Positions 49,555 through 61,500 of a stretch of 64,000 nucleotides of DNA are shown one piece after another. The notes beneath the pieces were generated by a model, which was given only the letters and a program-made list of their open reading frames with translations, did not search any database and was not told where the DNA came from. The DNA lies in assembly GCA_023053575.1 (NCBI GenBank), contig JAKZAP010000008.1, positions 3,242,715 to 3,306,714 on the forward strand, read 5' to 3'. Position numbers and translations under genes: made by a program. This DNA is from Branchinecta lynchi. Lineage: Eukaryota > Arthropoda > Branchiopoda > Anostraca > Branchinectidae. Every line of letters starts with the position of its first letter. Position 1 is the first letter of the stretch.

Positions 49555-50040
49555 GGTATTGATAAACGTTGGTGTTATAATAGTTGCGTTTTTTATCTGA
49601 ATTCTCTGTTCGAAATTCTTGCTTCTAAATTTTCGTATGAATTACCTTTTGCTCATCTGACTTCTCATTAATTTATTTGTACTACATAGACTGCATAACA
49701 TAAACATAATGCGATAAACAAGACCCCCTGAAGCTAGCTCCATTCTCACTTTTGATGCGACGATAAACAAGACCCCCTGAAGCTAGCTCCATTCTCGCTT
49801 TTGACAAAAACAGTAATTTTACAGCTCAGTCCACAACCCTGTGTACGTGTTTATACCTGGTTTATACATATTGAACAATCAGAGAGGAGAATTGAGAATT
49901 CACCATCGGAGCAACTTCTCGATTCTACAGAACCGTAAGGCTTTCCCCATTCACCTGCCATTCATGCAAGAAAAGAGAATTCGCTTCATCTGTTTAGTCC
50001 AGAATCGCGAAATACGAGAATCGGGATTGGGATGAAAAAC
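49555..50040 (+). repeat. Dispersed repeat shared with 62900-63700
   Basis: Two segments match in the same order: gataaacg..tctgaattctc near 49560 and 62925, and cagagaggaga..gctttcccc near 49880 and 63580. At 63 kb they are separated by a MITE (63082-63547). Non-coding. Confidence 0.55.
49713..49810. repeat. 49-bp tandem duplication
   Basis: gataaacaagaccccctgaa..ccattctc occurs twice, starting at 49713 and 49762, with one or two differences. Confidence 0.85.
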
Positions 50041-50234
50041 ACCACTAATATGCTATAGTCGGTTAGAGGTACTGTACTTCTAATGCTTTCACTAGGGTAG
50101 TTAAAATGACTGGTTGTATCCAGTTGTATCCCATCATAATACAAATTCAAACATAAACAAAATTGTCTAATTGTATCCCCAGTATTGGGCTCCGTAACTA
50201 ACGGTACAAGAGCCAAATAATCCTTGTGCCCATA

Positions 50235-50330
50235 TAATCAGACAATGTTTAAAATGGATATGTCCGCTACAATGCTTTGGCAGAGAGATTTTGGCCCTAG
50301 TTCTTGTCAGATGTCGAATGCCAGGGACAA
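50235..50330 (-). mobile_element. Degenerate Penelope-type terminal motif
   Basis: Shares ggatatgtccgctacaatgc with ggatacgtcagctacgatgc at 43660, and the following cggccc/tggccct core, but the hammerhead CTGATGA is lost here (CTGACAA). Confidence 0.35.
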
Positions 50331-50344
50331 TGTGCAATGAACCT

Positions 50345-52501
50345 GCAATCTTTGTTTAGTAAGTAAGTAAGTAACGAATTTATTTCAAAAAACCACTATC
50401 ATGGCAATGCCAAATTTGGGTATTACGTCAAGTATAATGCACATTTTATAGTCTATACAGTTAATCATCAATTCGTCATCACAGACCTATTATAGTATAT
50501 AAATAAAAACCAAAAACAGAACACGGACGTTGGGATAATATCACAGACAGCTACCACCATCATTATAAATTTTGGTGAAACTCGGAACGAAGCTTTTTTG
50601 GTACCGCATATGTGTTGCAGGTACGGGGGACAACTTTGGAACCTTTGAACTTGCGACCCTCCCTGTCGGTTTCTTGTGTTTTCATAAGGAGGGGGAAGGA
50701 TATCAAATAGAACAGGATGGTGGAGGAGCTTAAGACCAACCGCTAAGCTCAGCCGCAGTCTCCGACTCTCAAGGGTTTCCATCTTAAACTTTTTTAAGAG
50801 AGCAGAATAGGGAACTTTGGGCTCACAACTTATTATTAGGAGTGCACGTTTCTGTATTCTTTCTATTTGTTGTGACTGTTCGGCAATAAGGGCAAAGTGC
50901 CAAACAGCAGCCGCGTATTCCAAAGTGGATCGAATGAAAGAAACGTAAATTCGGATAAGATGGGAATTAGGTACTTGGAACTTAGCCAGAAGTTTTAACA
51001 GCTGTAGACCAGCGTTTGCACGCTTTAGCATTACGTTGGTGTTGTCCTCCCATTTAAGATCAGACGTGATAGTTACACCAAGGAGCTTTAGCTTCTGTAC
51101 CTGTAAACCAGATGGCAGTATTTCTTCAAAGGAAATGCTAGTTTTGAGGAAGGAAAAGGTTAAAATTGCACTTTTGTCTTCGTTTACTTGCATGTCCAAC
51201 AACCTGGCTTCATCTTTAATGTCTTCTATTATGCCTGCAGCTTTGCTTTTAATATTTCTGTAGCATACTTCGGTTAAGCTTAAATCATCCACAAATTTCC
51301 AGCGATCCGGGTGCTCTTGCGCTATGTCATTCATCATGACAAGGAACAGGATAGGTCCAAGTAAAGTTCCCTGCGGAACACCACAGAAAATATCCGATAG
51401 TTCAGAGAACACGTTTTTGTACTTCGTTGTTTGTTTTCTATTCTTCAAAAATCCAACTAAAATATTTACAATAAAAGGACTGACCTTGAACTTTTCGATA
51501 AGTCTCTTAATCAAAATTGTATGATTAATGAGATCAAAACCTTTTCTAAAATCTATGGTTATTAAGTTAATCCACTTATTAGGGTCGTCCAAATTTTTTA
51601 AAATAAAATCAATTAGACTAATTAAGTAATGACTGGTAGAAGTTTTAGGACGGTTCCCGAATTGTCTCGGGTCGATCTGCGACATTATCTCTGCTTTCAA
51701 CCACGCGGATACAAAACTCTCGTAAATTTTGCTAAAAACTGGTGTTAGAGTTATAGGCCTAGTCCCATCAAAATCATTTTTTGCTTCTTTCGTCGGGATA
51801 GGCGTAATATAACCAACTTTCCAAATTTCAGGGTATGTACCTGTAAGGGAAATTGAATTAAAAATATCTGTAAGTGGACCTGCCAGTTCATTGGGAAAAG
51901 CCCTGATTAACTCGACGGGTATGTCAACAGGGGTTACACTAGTACGTTTTAAAGAACTTAACTTTTTTGAAACTTCGTCGCGTGAAATTCTTGGTACTTC
52001 TTTCTCATCAACTGGTTCTTGGGGAATACTTTCAACAACAAGAGGGGGAAGTGATTGGACTATTTTTGAAAGATGGGAATTTAACTGGTTTGCTGTGCTT
52101 TTATCATCTTGATCAAGATTAAAATCCATTGATTTCTCACTTTTTCCACAAAGGCGCTTAACATTTTTGTACCAGTTACTAGGTTTAGACTGAAACAGAA
52201 TTCCAACTTTATTTGAGTAAAAACTTGCTGCTGCATTTCTAGTTTCTTTTCGTATTCTATTTCTCAGCTTCTTACCTTCCTCCGTTTTTCCCTCCCTGAA
52301 CAGTTTAATTTTTTGACGAATTAGCTTTTTTATAGCAGCCGTAATGTATGGTCGATTAGTAGAGCATCTCTTGTAAGTCTTTTCTGGAAAACACTGTTCG
52401 TACTTATTTCTGAGTTGGTTTGTTCCTTCCTGAATTTTGTTCTTGATGTTCCACAGCCTGATAAGGACCCTTGACAAAAAGAACCAAACATTGCTGCCCA
52501 A
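50345..52501 (-). pseudogene. CR1/L2-like LINE, reverse transcriptase with FVDD box, 5'-truncated
   Basis: One open frame of 677 codons (52501-50468). The opening residues are probably flank; similarity begins at NKYEQCFPEKTYKRC. Then TRPITLTPVFSKIYESF, FGNRPKTSTSHYLISL, IDFRKGFDLINH, GVPQGTLLGP and KFVDDLSL follow, then the thumb RSTLEYAAAVWHFALIAEQS. The endonuclease is absent. The 3' tail is (TTAC)n at 50358-50375. The frame is uninterrupted, so the copy is fairly young. Confidence 0.85.
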
Positions 52502-52639
52502 GTATCTTAGCTGACATATCTATTTTGTGCATTAGTTACATTTTTGCAGATACCATGTCGGAATGTCGGAATCGTTTATTAATAAAACAGCTGTCGTAGC
52601 CTTCTCGTGGACGAGACGCTAAATTACGCTATTCTTTAC

Positions 52640-54851
52640 AAATTCAAAATAAATATATAGCAAGGTACTACACTTCTTTGTTATAACGGTCAGTAAAAAA
52701 CGGCACGAACGAGTGGGCGAACCGGTTTGTTCTGGTTTTCACAGGCACAAGCTTATTGCAGCGACGGGTACGACTAGTACTTGGGGCGTCAGGTGGAAGA
52801 ATGGATCTGTGTTTGTCACTAGCGAGCAGATTACGGCCGAAGTTCATTATAAGTTCTTTTCGACGGTCGAACAAGGTAGGTAACCGTAAGTCTCGTAGAG
52901 CTTGCTCGTATGTTAGGTACTTCGGGCCTAATGTTATTTTTGCCGCACGCTTCTGGACGGCTTCAATTTCCTCTGTTAGGTAAACGGTGTTCTGGATTTG
53001 AGGGCCCCACACTGGGCAACAATACTCGAGTATCGGCCTTACGTTAGTAACATAAGCTTGGCGGAGATCAGAAACGCTGAAACCCAGCCTGCGCATTGAT
53101 GTTAAGGTCAGTAGTGCGTAATGTCCTTTCTGCACGATTTTCTCAATATGTGGCCGAAAAGAGCAGTCACTGCTAAAAATGACGCCCAGGATTGTAGCTC
53201 CTTTAGAGACTGGGAATTGAGTGTCGGGTTGCGAAACGTCCCGTTTGAGCAGGTTAAACCTTACCACTTTGGATTTCTGCTGGTTGATTTCGAGGCTGTT
53301 TCTTTCGCATTGTGCTTTGAATTCAGAAAGTAAAGTTTGGCTAAACTGTGGTAGTGGAGTTGAACCTTCAATCCGGTACTTAAGGATTGCCGATAAGTCG
53401 TCAACAAACTTAAATCGTTCCTCGAAATCAGAAAGCACGGAATTGATCACGGCCAGGAAAAGTAGAGCTGCTAATTTTGTACCCTGAGGTGCGCCACAGG
53501 TAAGTTCAGTCCAGTCGGAGTTAACGTCGCTGCTGTAAAGTGCATAGACACACTGGCGTCTGTTACGCAAAAAGTCAATGACCAGCAATAGTGTATGCCT
53601 CATTGCGCCCATGGTTCTTAGGTTGGTAACAGCAACAAGATGCTTGATCAGGTCGAAAGCCTTACGAAAGTCGACCAGTAACAAATCGAGGATTACACCG
53701 CCTCTATCCAGCCATTCAAGGATTAGATGGAACAGCCTGACTAGGTAAACTGCGGTACTGCTGCCTCGGATACAACCATACTGGTAGACGTCCATGGACG
53801 GTGACACTTGGGACAAAAGTTGTCTATAAATGAATGTCTCAGCAACTTTTGCAAGGTTGGGCGTTACTGAAATAGGCCTTAGTTGATCGCAGGACTGGGG
53901 GGTTTTCACTTTAGGTATCACCCGAACATACGCTTTTTTCCACGCCCCTGGAAACTTTTGCTCTCGGAAGCACTGGTTTATTATCGAGGCGACGGGCTTT
54001 GCTAGAAATGGTGCGAACTCTCGGAGCAGGGATACGGGTAGCTCGCCAGGATACGAAGCACAGTTTTTCCTCAGTTTCTCTATCTCCTTAGACACTTCAT
54101 ACTCGGTAACTTCTGGGATGTCGTCACGGGGACAATCAGCCAGCAGCTCCTGAATTTCCGAGTCTGCAAGGGTAGGGTGGGTGGTTGAGATAGTAGTAAA
54201 AAACTGATTCACTTCCTGGGCGTTAGTCAGTGACCCGTCATTCTTAACAATCTTAACTTCATTAGAGTCACACTGTCCGGTCAGGCGCTTAACAGCTTGA
54301 TGCCACTTTCGCGATTCACCTGTTAAGAGGGGGGAGATTTTCTCGCGCGTATATCGCTTGCGGGCGGCTCTTATGCATGAAAGTATCTTGTTTCTCAGTT
54401 TGTTAGCATCTTCGGTGTGTCCCTGTGCAATCAAACGGCATTTACGCTTAATCCTGTCTTTGATGTTTCTGGTCAACCATGGTTTATCGGATTCACTGAC
54501 ATAAACTGTCTTTGTGGGAAAGTACTCGTGAAACTTGGAAAGTAGCACTGAGTATAGTTCCTCAACTTTTTGGTCTATAACTCGAATCTCACAGATGGCA
54601 CCGAAGTCAAAGTTTCCAATCCAGCGACCGTATGCGTTAACTGAATCAGCATTTATAGGTCTGGACGTTTTCTTTAGTTTCCTGGGTTTGGGTAAACTAG
54701 CCTTTGACTCCCAGAGAAGGACATTGTGGTCAGACTTCCCGAGGGGTCCGAGTGATTTTGGTGGTAAGTAGTAGTCACTCAGGTTTGTCAAAATGAGATC
54801 GAGGATACTACCGCTTTCGTGGGTCGGTGAAGTGACAACTTGTTTTAACAC
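52640..54851 (-). pseudogene. CR1/L2-like LINE, partial endonuclease plus reverse transcriptase with FVDD box
   Basis: Open frame 54851-52668, 727 codons. It starts in the last third of the APE endonuclease (LDLILTNLSDYY, SDHNVLLWE), then has LRPISVTPNLAKVAETF, YGCIRGSSTAVYL, LVDFRKAFDLI, CGAPQGTKLA, KFVDDLSA and ends RFAHSFVPFFTDRYNKE. The frame is uninterrupted. It lies directly 5' of the LINE at 50345-52501 in the same orientation, but they are different families. Confidence 0.85.
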
Positions 54852-54869
54852 GTGACAAGTGACAACTTG

Positions 54870-55160
54870 TATCTGTTACAGTGGTATCTGATATAGGATT
54901 GCTCTGCAGAACCGACTATTGCCGAATTTGCACTTTTCAAAGTCATCCCAAAAGAAAACTGATATCCAGTTACACCACTAAGTGCTAAACATCTTTCTCA
55001 CCAATCTGACAAAGTTTGATGAAAGTGAGATGACTTTTCAGTTACCACGACCAGTTACCACATTCTAACCGTAGTATCTAAATATCGGATACCACAGTAA
55101 CTGGCCAGATACCAAGATAACTGCAAAAACACCTTTTGACCGTGGTATCAGTTACCATGA
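54870..55160. repeat. GATACCAC/CAGTAACTG dispersed repeat, copy 2
   Basis: Matches 47790-48040 plus 48375-48400, for example aagtcatcccaaaagaaaac and gatgaaagtgagatgacttt. It gives the uninterrupted form of the site where the 48043 MITE landed. Confidence 0.7.
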
Positions 55161-55529
55161 TATTGCAATGTTTGGTTTCTGTGCTGAACCTGATGGCTAC
55201 AAGGTCTTTCAAAGTAAAAACTAAATTTTGGTGCTTCTCATGACATTATTTATTAAAAATGTGTCTGCAGGCAGACCTTGAAGCATTCTGCATTCAGTGA
55301 AAGTTCTAAGTTGTAGATGCAAAACAAAAGAATGGCAAAGGATGGGGGTTTCTGCTGAAAATTCCACAGAGAAGCTTGGAACAGTATAAAAGGCAGAATA
55401 AGTACAAGGGGTCCTTTAAGGCTGCTTACCCTAATTTTGCCTGTGTCTGATGTGTTTAAGACCAGCATATGCAGATATCTTTTCAACCCATGAACCAGAC
55501 AATATTAAAATATACATTAGCTTGATCTA
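55161..55529. other. No gene seen
   Basis: Sequence just upstream of the broken WDR18 exon copy. The end (atcttttcaacccatgaacc) resembles 57455-57480, so the duplication may start near 55470. Confidence 0.35.
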
Positions 55530-55600
55530 GAATTCTGTTTTGTGCTGTAGATTATGGAATGTGGCAAGAAAAGAATATCTATTTGTCACTAATCATTGAA
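55530..55600 (+). pseudogene. Broken duplicate of WDR18 exon 1
   Basis: The acceptor (TGTTTTGTGCTGTAG) and the following tggcaagaaaagaat..tatttgtcac match the start of WDR18 at 58365-58425. The start codon is changed (GTG in place of ATG) and the sequence leaves homology after about 35 bases, then runs into a 137-bp-family element. Confidence 0.65.
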
Positions 55601-55609
55601 GGCTCTTGT

Positions 55610-56840
55610 TTTTGAACTGGTGGGATATCTATGACTTCGTAAAAGTCGTCTGTCTGTCCATCAGTCTTATGAGCACGATAAGTTTCGAAGGGAATGATAT
55701 ATTTTGATGAAACTTTGTGTGAGTTCTTTGGGTCAATGGACAGGTCAGGTTCGTAGATGGGCTATGTAGCCCTACATTTAAGGGTGGGGGAGGGGTTTCA
55801 AATTAAGCGGCGAATTAAGAAGAGACATGCTGAACACGAATATGAAAATCATTTTCTCGCCGGACAATTAGTTCACCCGGAATCCGGCTGAAACCGGAAA
55901 CTTTGTTAAAAGTAAAAGTTGTACTTGAAGGTGATTAGATGTTCGAATTGGGGGTAAGAAGACATGCTGAATATATGTCTGAAAATTATTATCTTGTCGC
56001 AGAAGTAGTTCAACCGGAATCCGGTCAGAACTGGAAAATTTGTTGAACATAAAAGTTAAATCTGAAGTTGATTAGATGTTCAACTTAGGGGTAAGAAGAT
56101 ATGCTGAATCAGTATATGACAATAATTTTCTACTTCGGCATATATTTCACCAAGAATCCGATGGAAACTGGACAATTTCTTAAAAGTTAAAGTTTTATCT
56201 GAAGATGATTAGAGGTTCGGTATAGGGTAAGGAGATAAATAAATGAATTTATTCCCAATAAAGACCAAGGTCCATGGCGGGAAACATAATACAATAACAA
56301 AAAAAAAAATGAAAATATCATACACTCCGAAAACAACCCAAAATCAACTTCTATAAAAAAAAAATAGTTCACGGTGGGTCATAATAGCTAGCTTCAGGAA
56401 TCTACCCAGCCTTCGGAGCTCACCAAAACACTTACTTCCCATACATGAAACCAAATCCCTTTCCTCCCAAGCCTCCTGACCAAACACTTCCTTTCTTAAT
56501 TCTTTCAATTCCTCACAATGACATATCAAATGTACCGCATCCTCTCCTTCAATACCACACATTGGACAAAATTGGATTCATTTTTTAGCTTGTTTTTTTT
56601 GCTGGACAAGTAGTTCGACCGGAATTCTGCTGAAACAGAAAATGTGGCAGAAGTATAAGGCAGGGAAGTTTTGATCAGCCTCGTCAAAGTAGATTCAACA
56701 TATAGGGGTAAATATTCTGTTTAAAGTATTCTAAATACTAAAAATGCTCAAGGAGCATAGCAAAGACTGGATATTGACAAGACCAATTATCTAGATCAAA
56801 TATTAAGTTTTTGGGATCCCATCGAAACCTTTCAAGATAC
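55610..56840 (-). repeat. 137-bp-monomer hairpin element, copy vi
   Basis: gacatgctgaa-type phrases at 55824, 55961 and 56098 give an exact 137-bp period. The far end, GGGATCCCATCGAAACC, is at about 56815. A LINE fragment is inserted at 56227-56590. The palindromic end is replaced by the duplicated WDR18 sequence. Confidence 0.85.
56227..56590 (-). pseudogene. LINE C-terminal fragment inserted in copy vi
   Basis: Reads MCGIEGEDAVHLICHCEELK and SKCFGELRRLGRFLKLA in -, giving a C-x2-C..H..C cluster typical of LINE C-termini. The 3' end has ATAAATAAATGAATTTATT-type tail sequence. Pair of 23060-23370. Confidence 0.65.
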
Positions 56841-57149
56841 CGTTTATTTTCTGTATATTATCTTTACAGATAGATATTCAGCTATAAATAAATAAATACA
56901 CAACTTTTATTACATAGTCATAATAATTGTCGATTTCATTGCGATTTTTCACTCTCTGTTTATGCCTACATGTTCATGTAATGTACAAAATACTGCCTGA
57001 ACGAGCGCCTGATCGCGAAGACGCTTTGCATGGCACAAACTTGTTTTTGTGCCTTGTTGCATATCTTGGCTGTGGCGCCTCAGGTGGTAGAAGGTTTCGG
57101 TGCTTCCCCGACATAAATATTTGTTTACCAAAACTCATGGTTTAGTAGT

Positions 57150-57335
57150 GGCGTCTGCAAGACAGTCTTTGGAGTTGGAGCTTTTCGAGACTTTGGTCGT
57201 AATCGGACTGTTCCTGACCCAATATAATTTTTACGGCTCGTTTTTGTACGCTCTCCAACTCTTCAGATTGCTCTTGGGTCAACCCTGCGTGCCAAGCAGG
57301 ACATGTGTATTCGACAGTTGACCTTTGTACATTTT
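57150..57335 (-). pseudogene. LINE reverse-transcriptase thumb fragment
   Basis: The reverse strand reads VQRSTVEYTCPAWHAGLTQE and QKRAVKIILGQEQ, matching the VRPxxEYxxPVWHPGL and QKRA.KIILG motifs of the other LINEs. No 3' UTR was recognised. Confidence 0.7.
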
Positions 57336-57510
57336 ATAGCAGTTTAGTAATGATTAACTATTAAAACCCAAACGACGTTTAGGTTTTGTTCAGACTATTG
57401 TGCTATGATGCTGTGTTGCTGTGATGTTTTATTTTAACTACAAGCAGAAGAAGACACCTTTTCAACCAATGAGTCTGATAGAAAATATCAAGAATCACAT
57501 TGCTTGACTA

Positions 57511-58358
57511 AGAACGTGTCCGAAAGCTCCGAAACGAACGAAAATGCTGAATTATTTCAGCATTTTATGCAGCATTTCGCTTTCGGACTTAAATTTTTGC
57601 TCAGTTAATGCAGCATTAATTCAGCATAAAATTCATCGAAAAATTCAGCAAGAATGCTAAATTTTATGCTGAATTTTCAAGAAGAAACTCGGAGCATGGC
57701 GATTCTACCAGAGTTTTCGGCGGCAAACATAAAAAATTCAAAAAGAAAACTGACAATTCGGCAAACAGTCCAAATTCTAAGACAACTGGCAATCATGGCC
57801 AACGAAGAAAGTAAAGGTAAGAAGATAAGAATGTTGGATATCAGTAGCCCTGTTGGATCAGTAGCCCTGTTGGATATCAACGCCCAAGGCCACCAAGGCA
57901 AGTATCCACCAAAGTCCCGAAGCTCATGCCGATCGCATGTAACCGGGAAAGATATTGTAATAGCTTCATTCCGAAATTTGTTGATTTTTACAATAATGTT
58001 ATTTTGTCTTAGTTATTTTGTTATGAATTTTATTTCGGTTGTTGACTTCAATGGTTTACCTTTTATTTTGATTACGAATTTGATTTTGCAATTGTTGTAT
58101 ATATTACTTGACAAAGGTCAAACAATTTGGTTGGACAACTACGAAATTTTGTACCTGAATTATACAATAAATCAAATCAAATCAAAGCTGATCCATTTTG
58201 CCAGCTTTATACAGCTAATTCTTTTTTCTTCTCTTCTTCCTGACTTAAATTTTGGTATTCTAGAAGTGCCAGAGAAGAAAAAAAGGTAACAGCTTTCGGA
58301 CAAAAAAAGAAAAGAAAATGCAGCATTTATAGCACCAAAAAGCTTTCGGACACATTCT
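57511..58358. mobile_element. TIR element with TA target site
   Basis: Ends AGAACGTGTCCGAAAGCT and, inverted, AGAATGTGTCCGAAAGCT, with TA on each side (57509-57510 and 58359-58360). The upstream duplicate near 55520 shows the empty-site form gcttgatctagaattct. The interior has many gcagcatt/ttcagcat words. A 211-codon frame (57654-58289) inside is not similar to a known transposase, and its second half looks like a LINE tail ending (CAAAT)n at 58165-58185. Confidence 0.75.
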
Positions 58359-58391
58359 TAGAATTCCTTTTCATGTTTTAGATAATTGAAC

Positions 58392-58574
58392 ATGGCAAGA
58401 AAAGAATGTTTGTTTGTCACGGAGGCAACTGGGCTGCTTCAGAATATCCTTATCCTTGACAAACAAGAGAATCAAATTTGCACCTTCAAAGGAGGCTGTT
58501 CATCACCACATTCTCTCAGCTTCATTGGTGACAACTATGTGGCAGCTGCTGAAAAGCATAAGCCCCTCATACTG
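58392..58574 (+). CDS. WDR18: WDR18 exon 1
   Basis: 61 codons, MARKECLFVTEATGLLQNIL to GDNYVAAAEKHKPLIL, then donor GTAGGC in phase 0. It corresponds to the human N-terminus up to LLAAQLGKNYI. A broken duplicate lies at 55530. Confidence 0.88.
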
Positions 58575-61500
58575 GTAGGCACTTTCCTTTGTTGTCAATG
58601 GTGTTTTTAAACTGTGACTGACTTGTGACCAGGGTTGCCACATCAAAAATATTTAGAGAGTGACTCTTGGCCCAAAACAGGGAGTGAACTGGGAGTGAAA
58701 TCTATTTTCATGAAATGTTCACTTTTTGTGGGAATCGCCTCTGTAAAAATGACACATCTTAATTTTTCTTTCATGAAAAAAAAAACTTGAAATCGTCACT
58801 TCTGGTCGGAATCCCTGCTGCAAAAATTACACATTTGGTCATTTTCTGAAATAGACTGATTTGTATGTCCTACATAGGACAAGGGTGACAAGAACAAAAT
58901 AGAGTGACAATTCACACTATCGTGCAACATGTGGCAACCCTGCTTGTGACAACCCTTCCCCTTCTGTTTTTGGACCCAGAAGAACAGTTCTGACTGCTGT
59001 CATGGATTATGTTGTTGGTAGGCTAGTTATTGCCTAGACTCATCACCGTAATCAGTGTATTTCTTCTTGTAAGTCGCCTAAACCTATTCTCTTATGTCTG
59101 AAGAGATATGTCAATTGCTATTTTGCTGTAATTACGGGAAGTTCGGGCTCCTTTTGAGCAATCCATGCAGAATTGGTAATTAGAATAATTCACTCCATGA
59201 AGAATAAATCGGTACCTCCCCCTACTGCAAAAGTTTGCCAGGGCTGTAGCAATAGCGAGTGCATCTTTAAACGAAATTGACAAGATAGTTTTACTTTTTC
59301 AGGTAAGCAAGAGCCAACAGCCAAACTTTTGACCTATCTTTAAAACTTCAGGTTTGTTTCAGTATTAACACAGAATACACTGAATAGCGAATGTGAAGAA
59401 TGGGTGGTGTACAAAAAATGTTAATGATGGAGAATAGAGAGAAAATAAAGAAAAAAGAGAAAAATACACATCACAACTTTAATAAAATGCATAATTTAAA
59501 TGTGTGAAGTTAATTATTATGTAATTGATGTATACATTCTTTTTAGAGGGTGGGGTTCACAGCTTAGCTATTGGAAAGAGCAATTACGCGTATCTTTTAA
59601 TAGAGTGTAGTAGTTGAAAGAGCCCATCAGTTGTAGTTACCTCAGTCCAGCGCCAAATATGGTGCTGAAGGGCAAATTTTTACTACTTTTTTCAAGGAAG
59701 TCTATTTGTTTCGTTTTCACTCAGTAAGGCCGAATCATTTGCATTTCGTGCTTGTAAAAATCTGTGTAATGCCCACCCGTGGCTGATTAAACACTATTCT
59801 AATCTATTATATTCATGTCTGTCCAAAGTAGAGTGCATATACATGTTTTACCTTCCACGTGACAGGGGGAACTTGCAAGGGGGAGAAGATAGACGATAAA
59901 GTGGAATATCTTGTGAATAGCTTAGAACTATGAGCCTTGGGCCATTGCTGATGGTTAGCTTTTTTTCTCCAGGTTTGGTCGCTCAACCGGCAAGACCAGC
60001 AGACCTTGAGGATAGTCGCACCAGCCCCTGTGTTGTCTTTGGACATTGATCAGTCTGGGACGTTTTGCGCTGCTAGTTGCGGGGAGAAAATTCTGCTCTG
60101 GCAAGTTTCAACCGGCCATCTAGTGGCAACTGTTCTACGCCATTATCAGAACGTGAACGTACTAAAGTTCAGTGACTGTGGGAGTTTCCTGCTCTCAGGA
60201 GGAGGTGAAGGAATGGTCAACGTATGGAACGTTGGAGATTTGGTGGATCAGGTATTAAACATATTGAACATTAAAAATTAAAAAAGATATTAAACATGTT
60301 AACAGAGGGGAATAACGCTACTGAATGGTGGCGAAAGTAACCAGTGTGGGACGAAGGAAGGCGTCACTGGTGAGGTTCGATAGGTTTGACCAGTGAAACA
60401 TACTGGTACCACAGGAAATGTATTTTGGAGTTTCATAACCATGGATGATCAGTAAAGGAGATAACTGGTATTGCGGAAAACGCAGAGGAACTATCACCAG
60501 TTGGTATATGGAAATGATTATTGGGAACAGAACTTTACCTTTTACTTCTGCGAAGTCTTAGCACCAGCCAACATTATTCACAGATAAAGAAAATCAAACT
60601 CACCCTAACAGAACAGCAACAGTCCGTTAATTTCGTCCGAATATTGATTCTTCAGTGGGTCAAATAACATTGACCAGCTTAGTTTGTTTTTCTGCCTCTT
60701 GTTTTCTTTCTTCTTATAGTGTTTTCTTCTTCTTTCCTTTCTTTTTCTCTTAGTCCATTTACGCCTTGTGCTTTTGGATGGGCAAACAAAAATGAATTGT
60801 GATAATTGTTAGTGGGCACACCTTTCCTTCTTGAAAATATGGTGACTGTTCGTCAGAAATTAAATAAAATTCTGAAAACAGACTGTTGAAATAAATATAC
60901 ACTGCCAGATGTTTAGGTAAGCTAAGCTACAATTTGTATGAGAAAGAAATAAGCTGTGTTGTGTAAGTATGAAGGTGTAGTTAAGGTAGTAGCGTGTCGT
61001 GGTTATGTGTAGCGGGCGAGCATGGTAGTGGCTATTGGTTTGTGGATCTTAGCGCACCGAGTCTTTCCGAAGGCGATACTCAGTTCGTAAATCAATAACT
61101 AAATCACATTATTAAGGTTCGTACTTTGAAGATTGGTTGCTAAACACTTGTCACTTAATTTGCTCAGAACTCGGCTGAACTGAACTGAGCTGAGAACTGA
61201 ACTGAGCCCCAAGTCGAACTCAACTGAACTGGCTTCCCAACTGGGAAACCCGTCCTTTGGAGGGTCCCGACCTCGACCTCGAGATACTTCGCCCAAGAGG
61301 GTTACCTCTCCTTTCTTTTTCAACCAGTCCCATAAGGTCGATTACTTGGTGACCAATAGGGTTAGTTTATCCTGAGTCCTACTTTCCTTCGTTTGAAGAA
61401 AGGCTAGTAATCTTTTTCTGACTGGAAAAAAGCGTGAGCTTTGGGGTTAGTTCGGAAATAGAGAGAGATGAGGATAGAGTTTGTTTAGTAGGTTTGTTAT

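Noticed and set aside
57654..58289. 211-codon frame with a hydrophobic second half, looking like a membrane protein
   Set aside because: It lies wholly inside a TIR element, and its hydrophobic part coincides with AT-rich LINE-tail-like sequence ending in CAAAT repeats.
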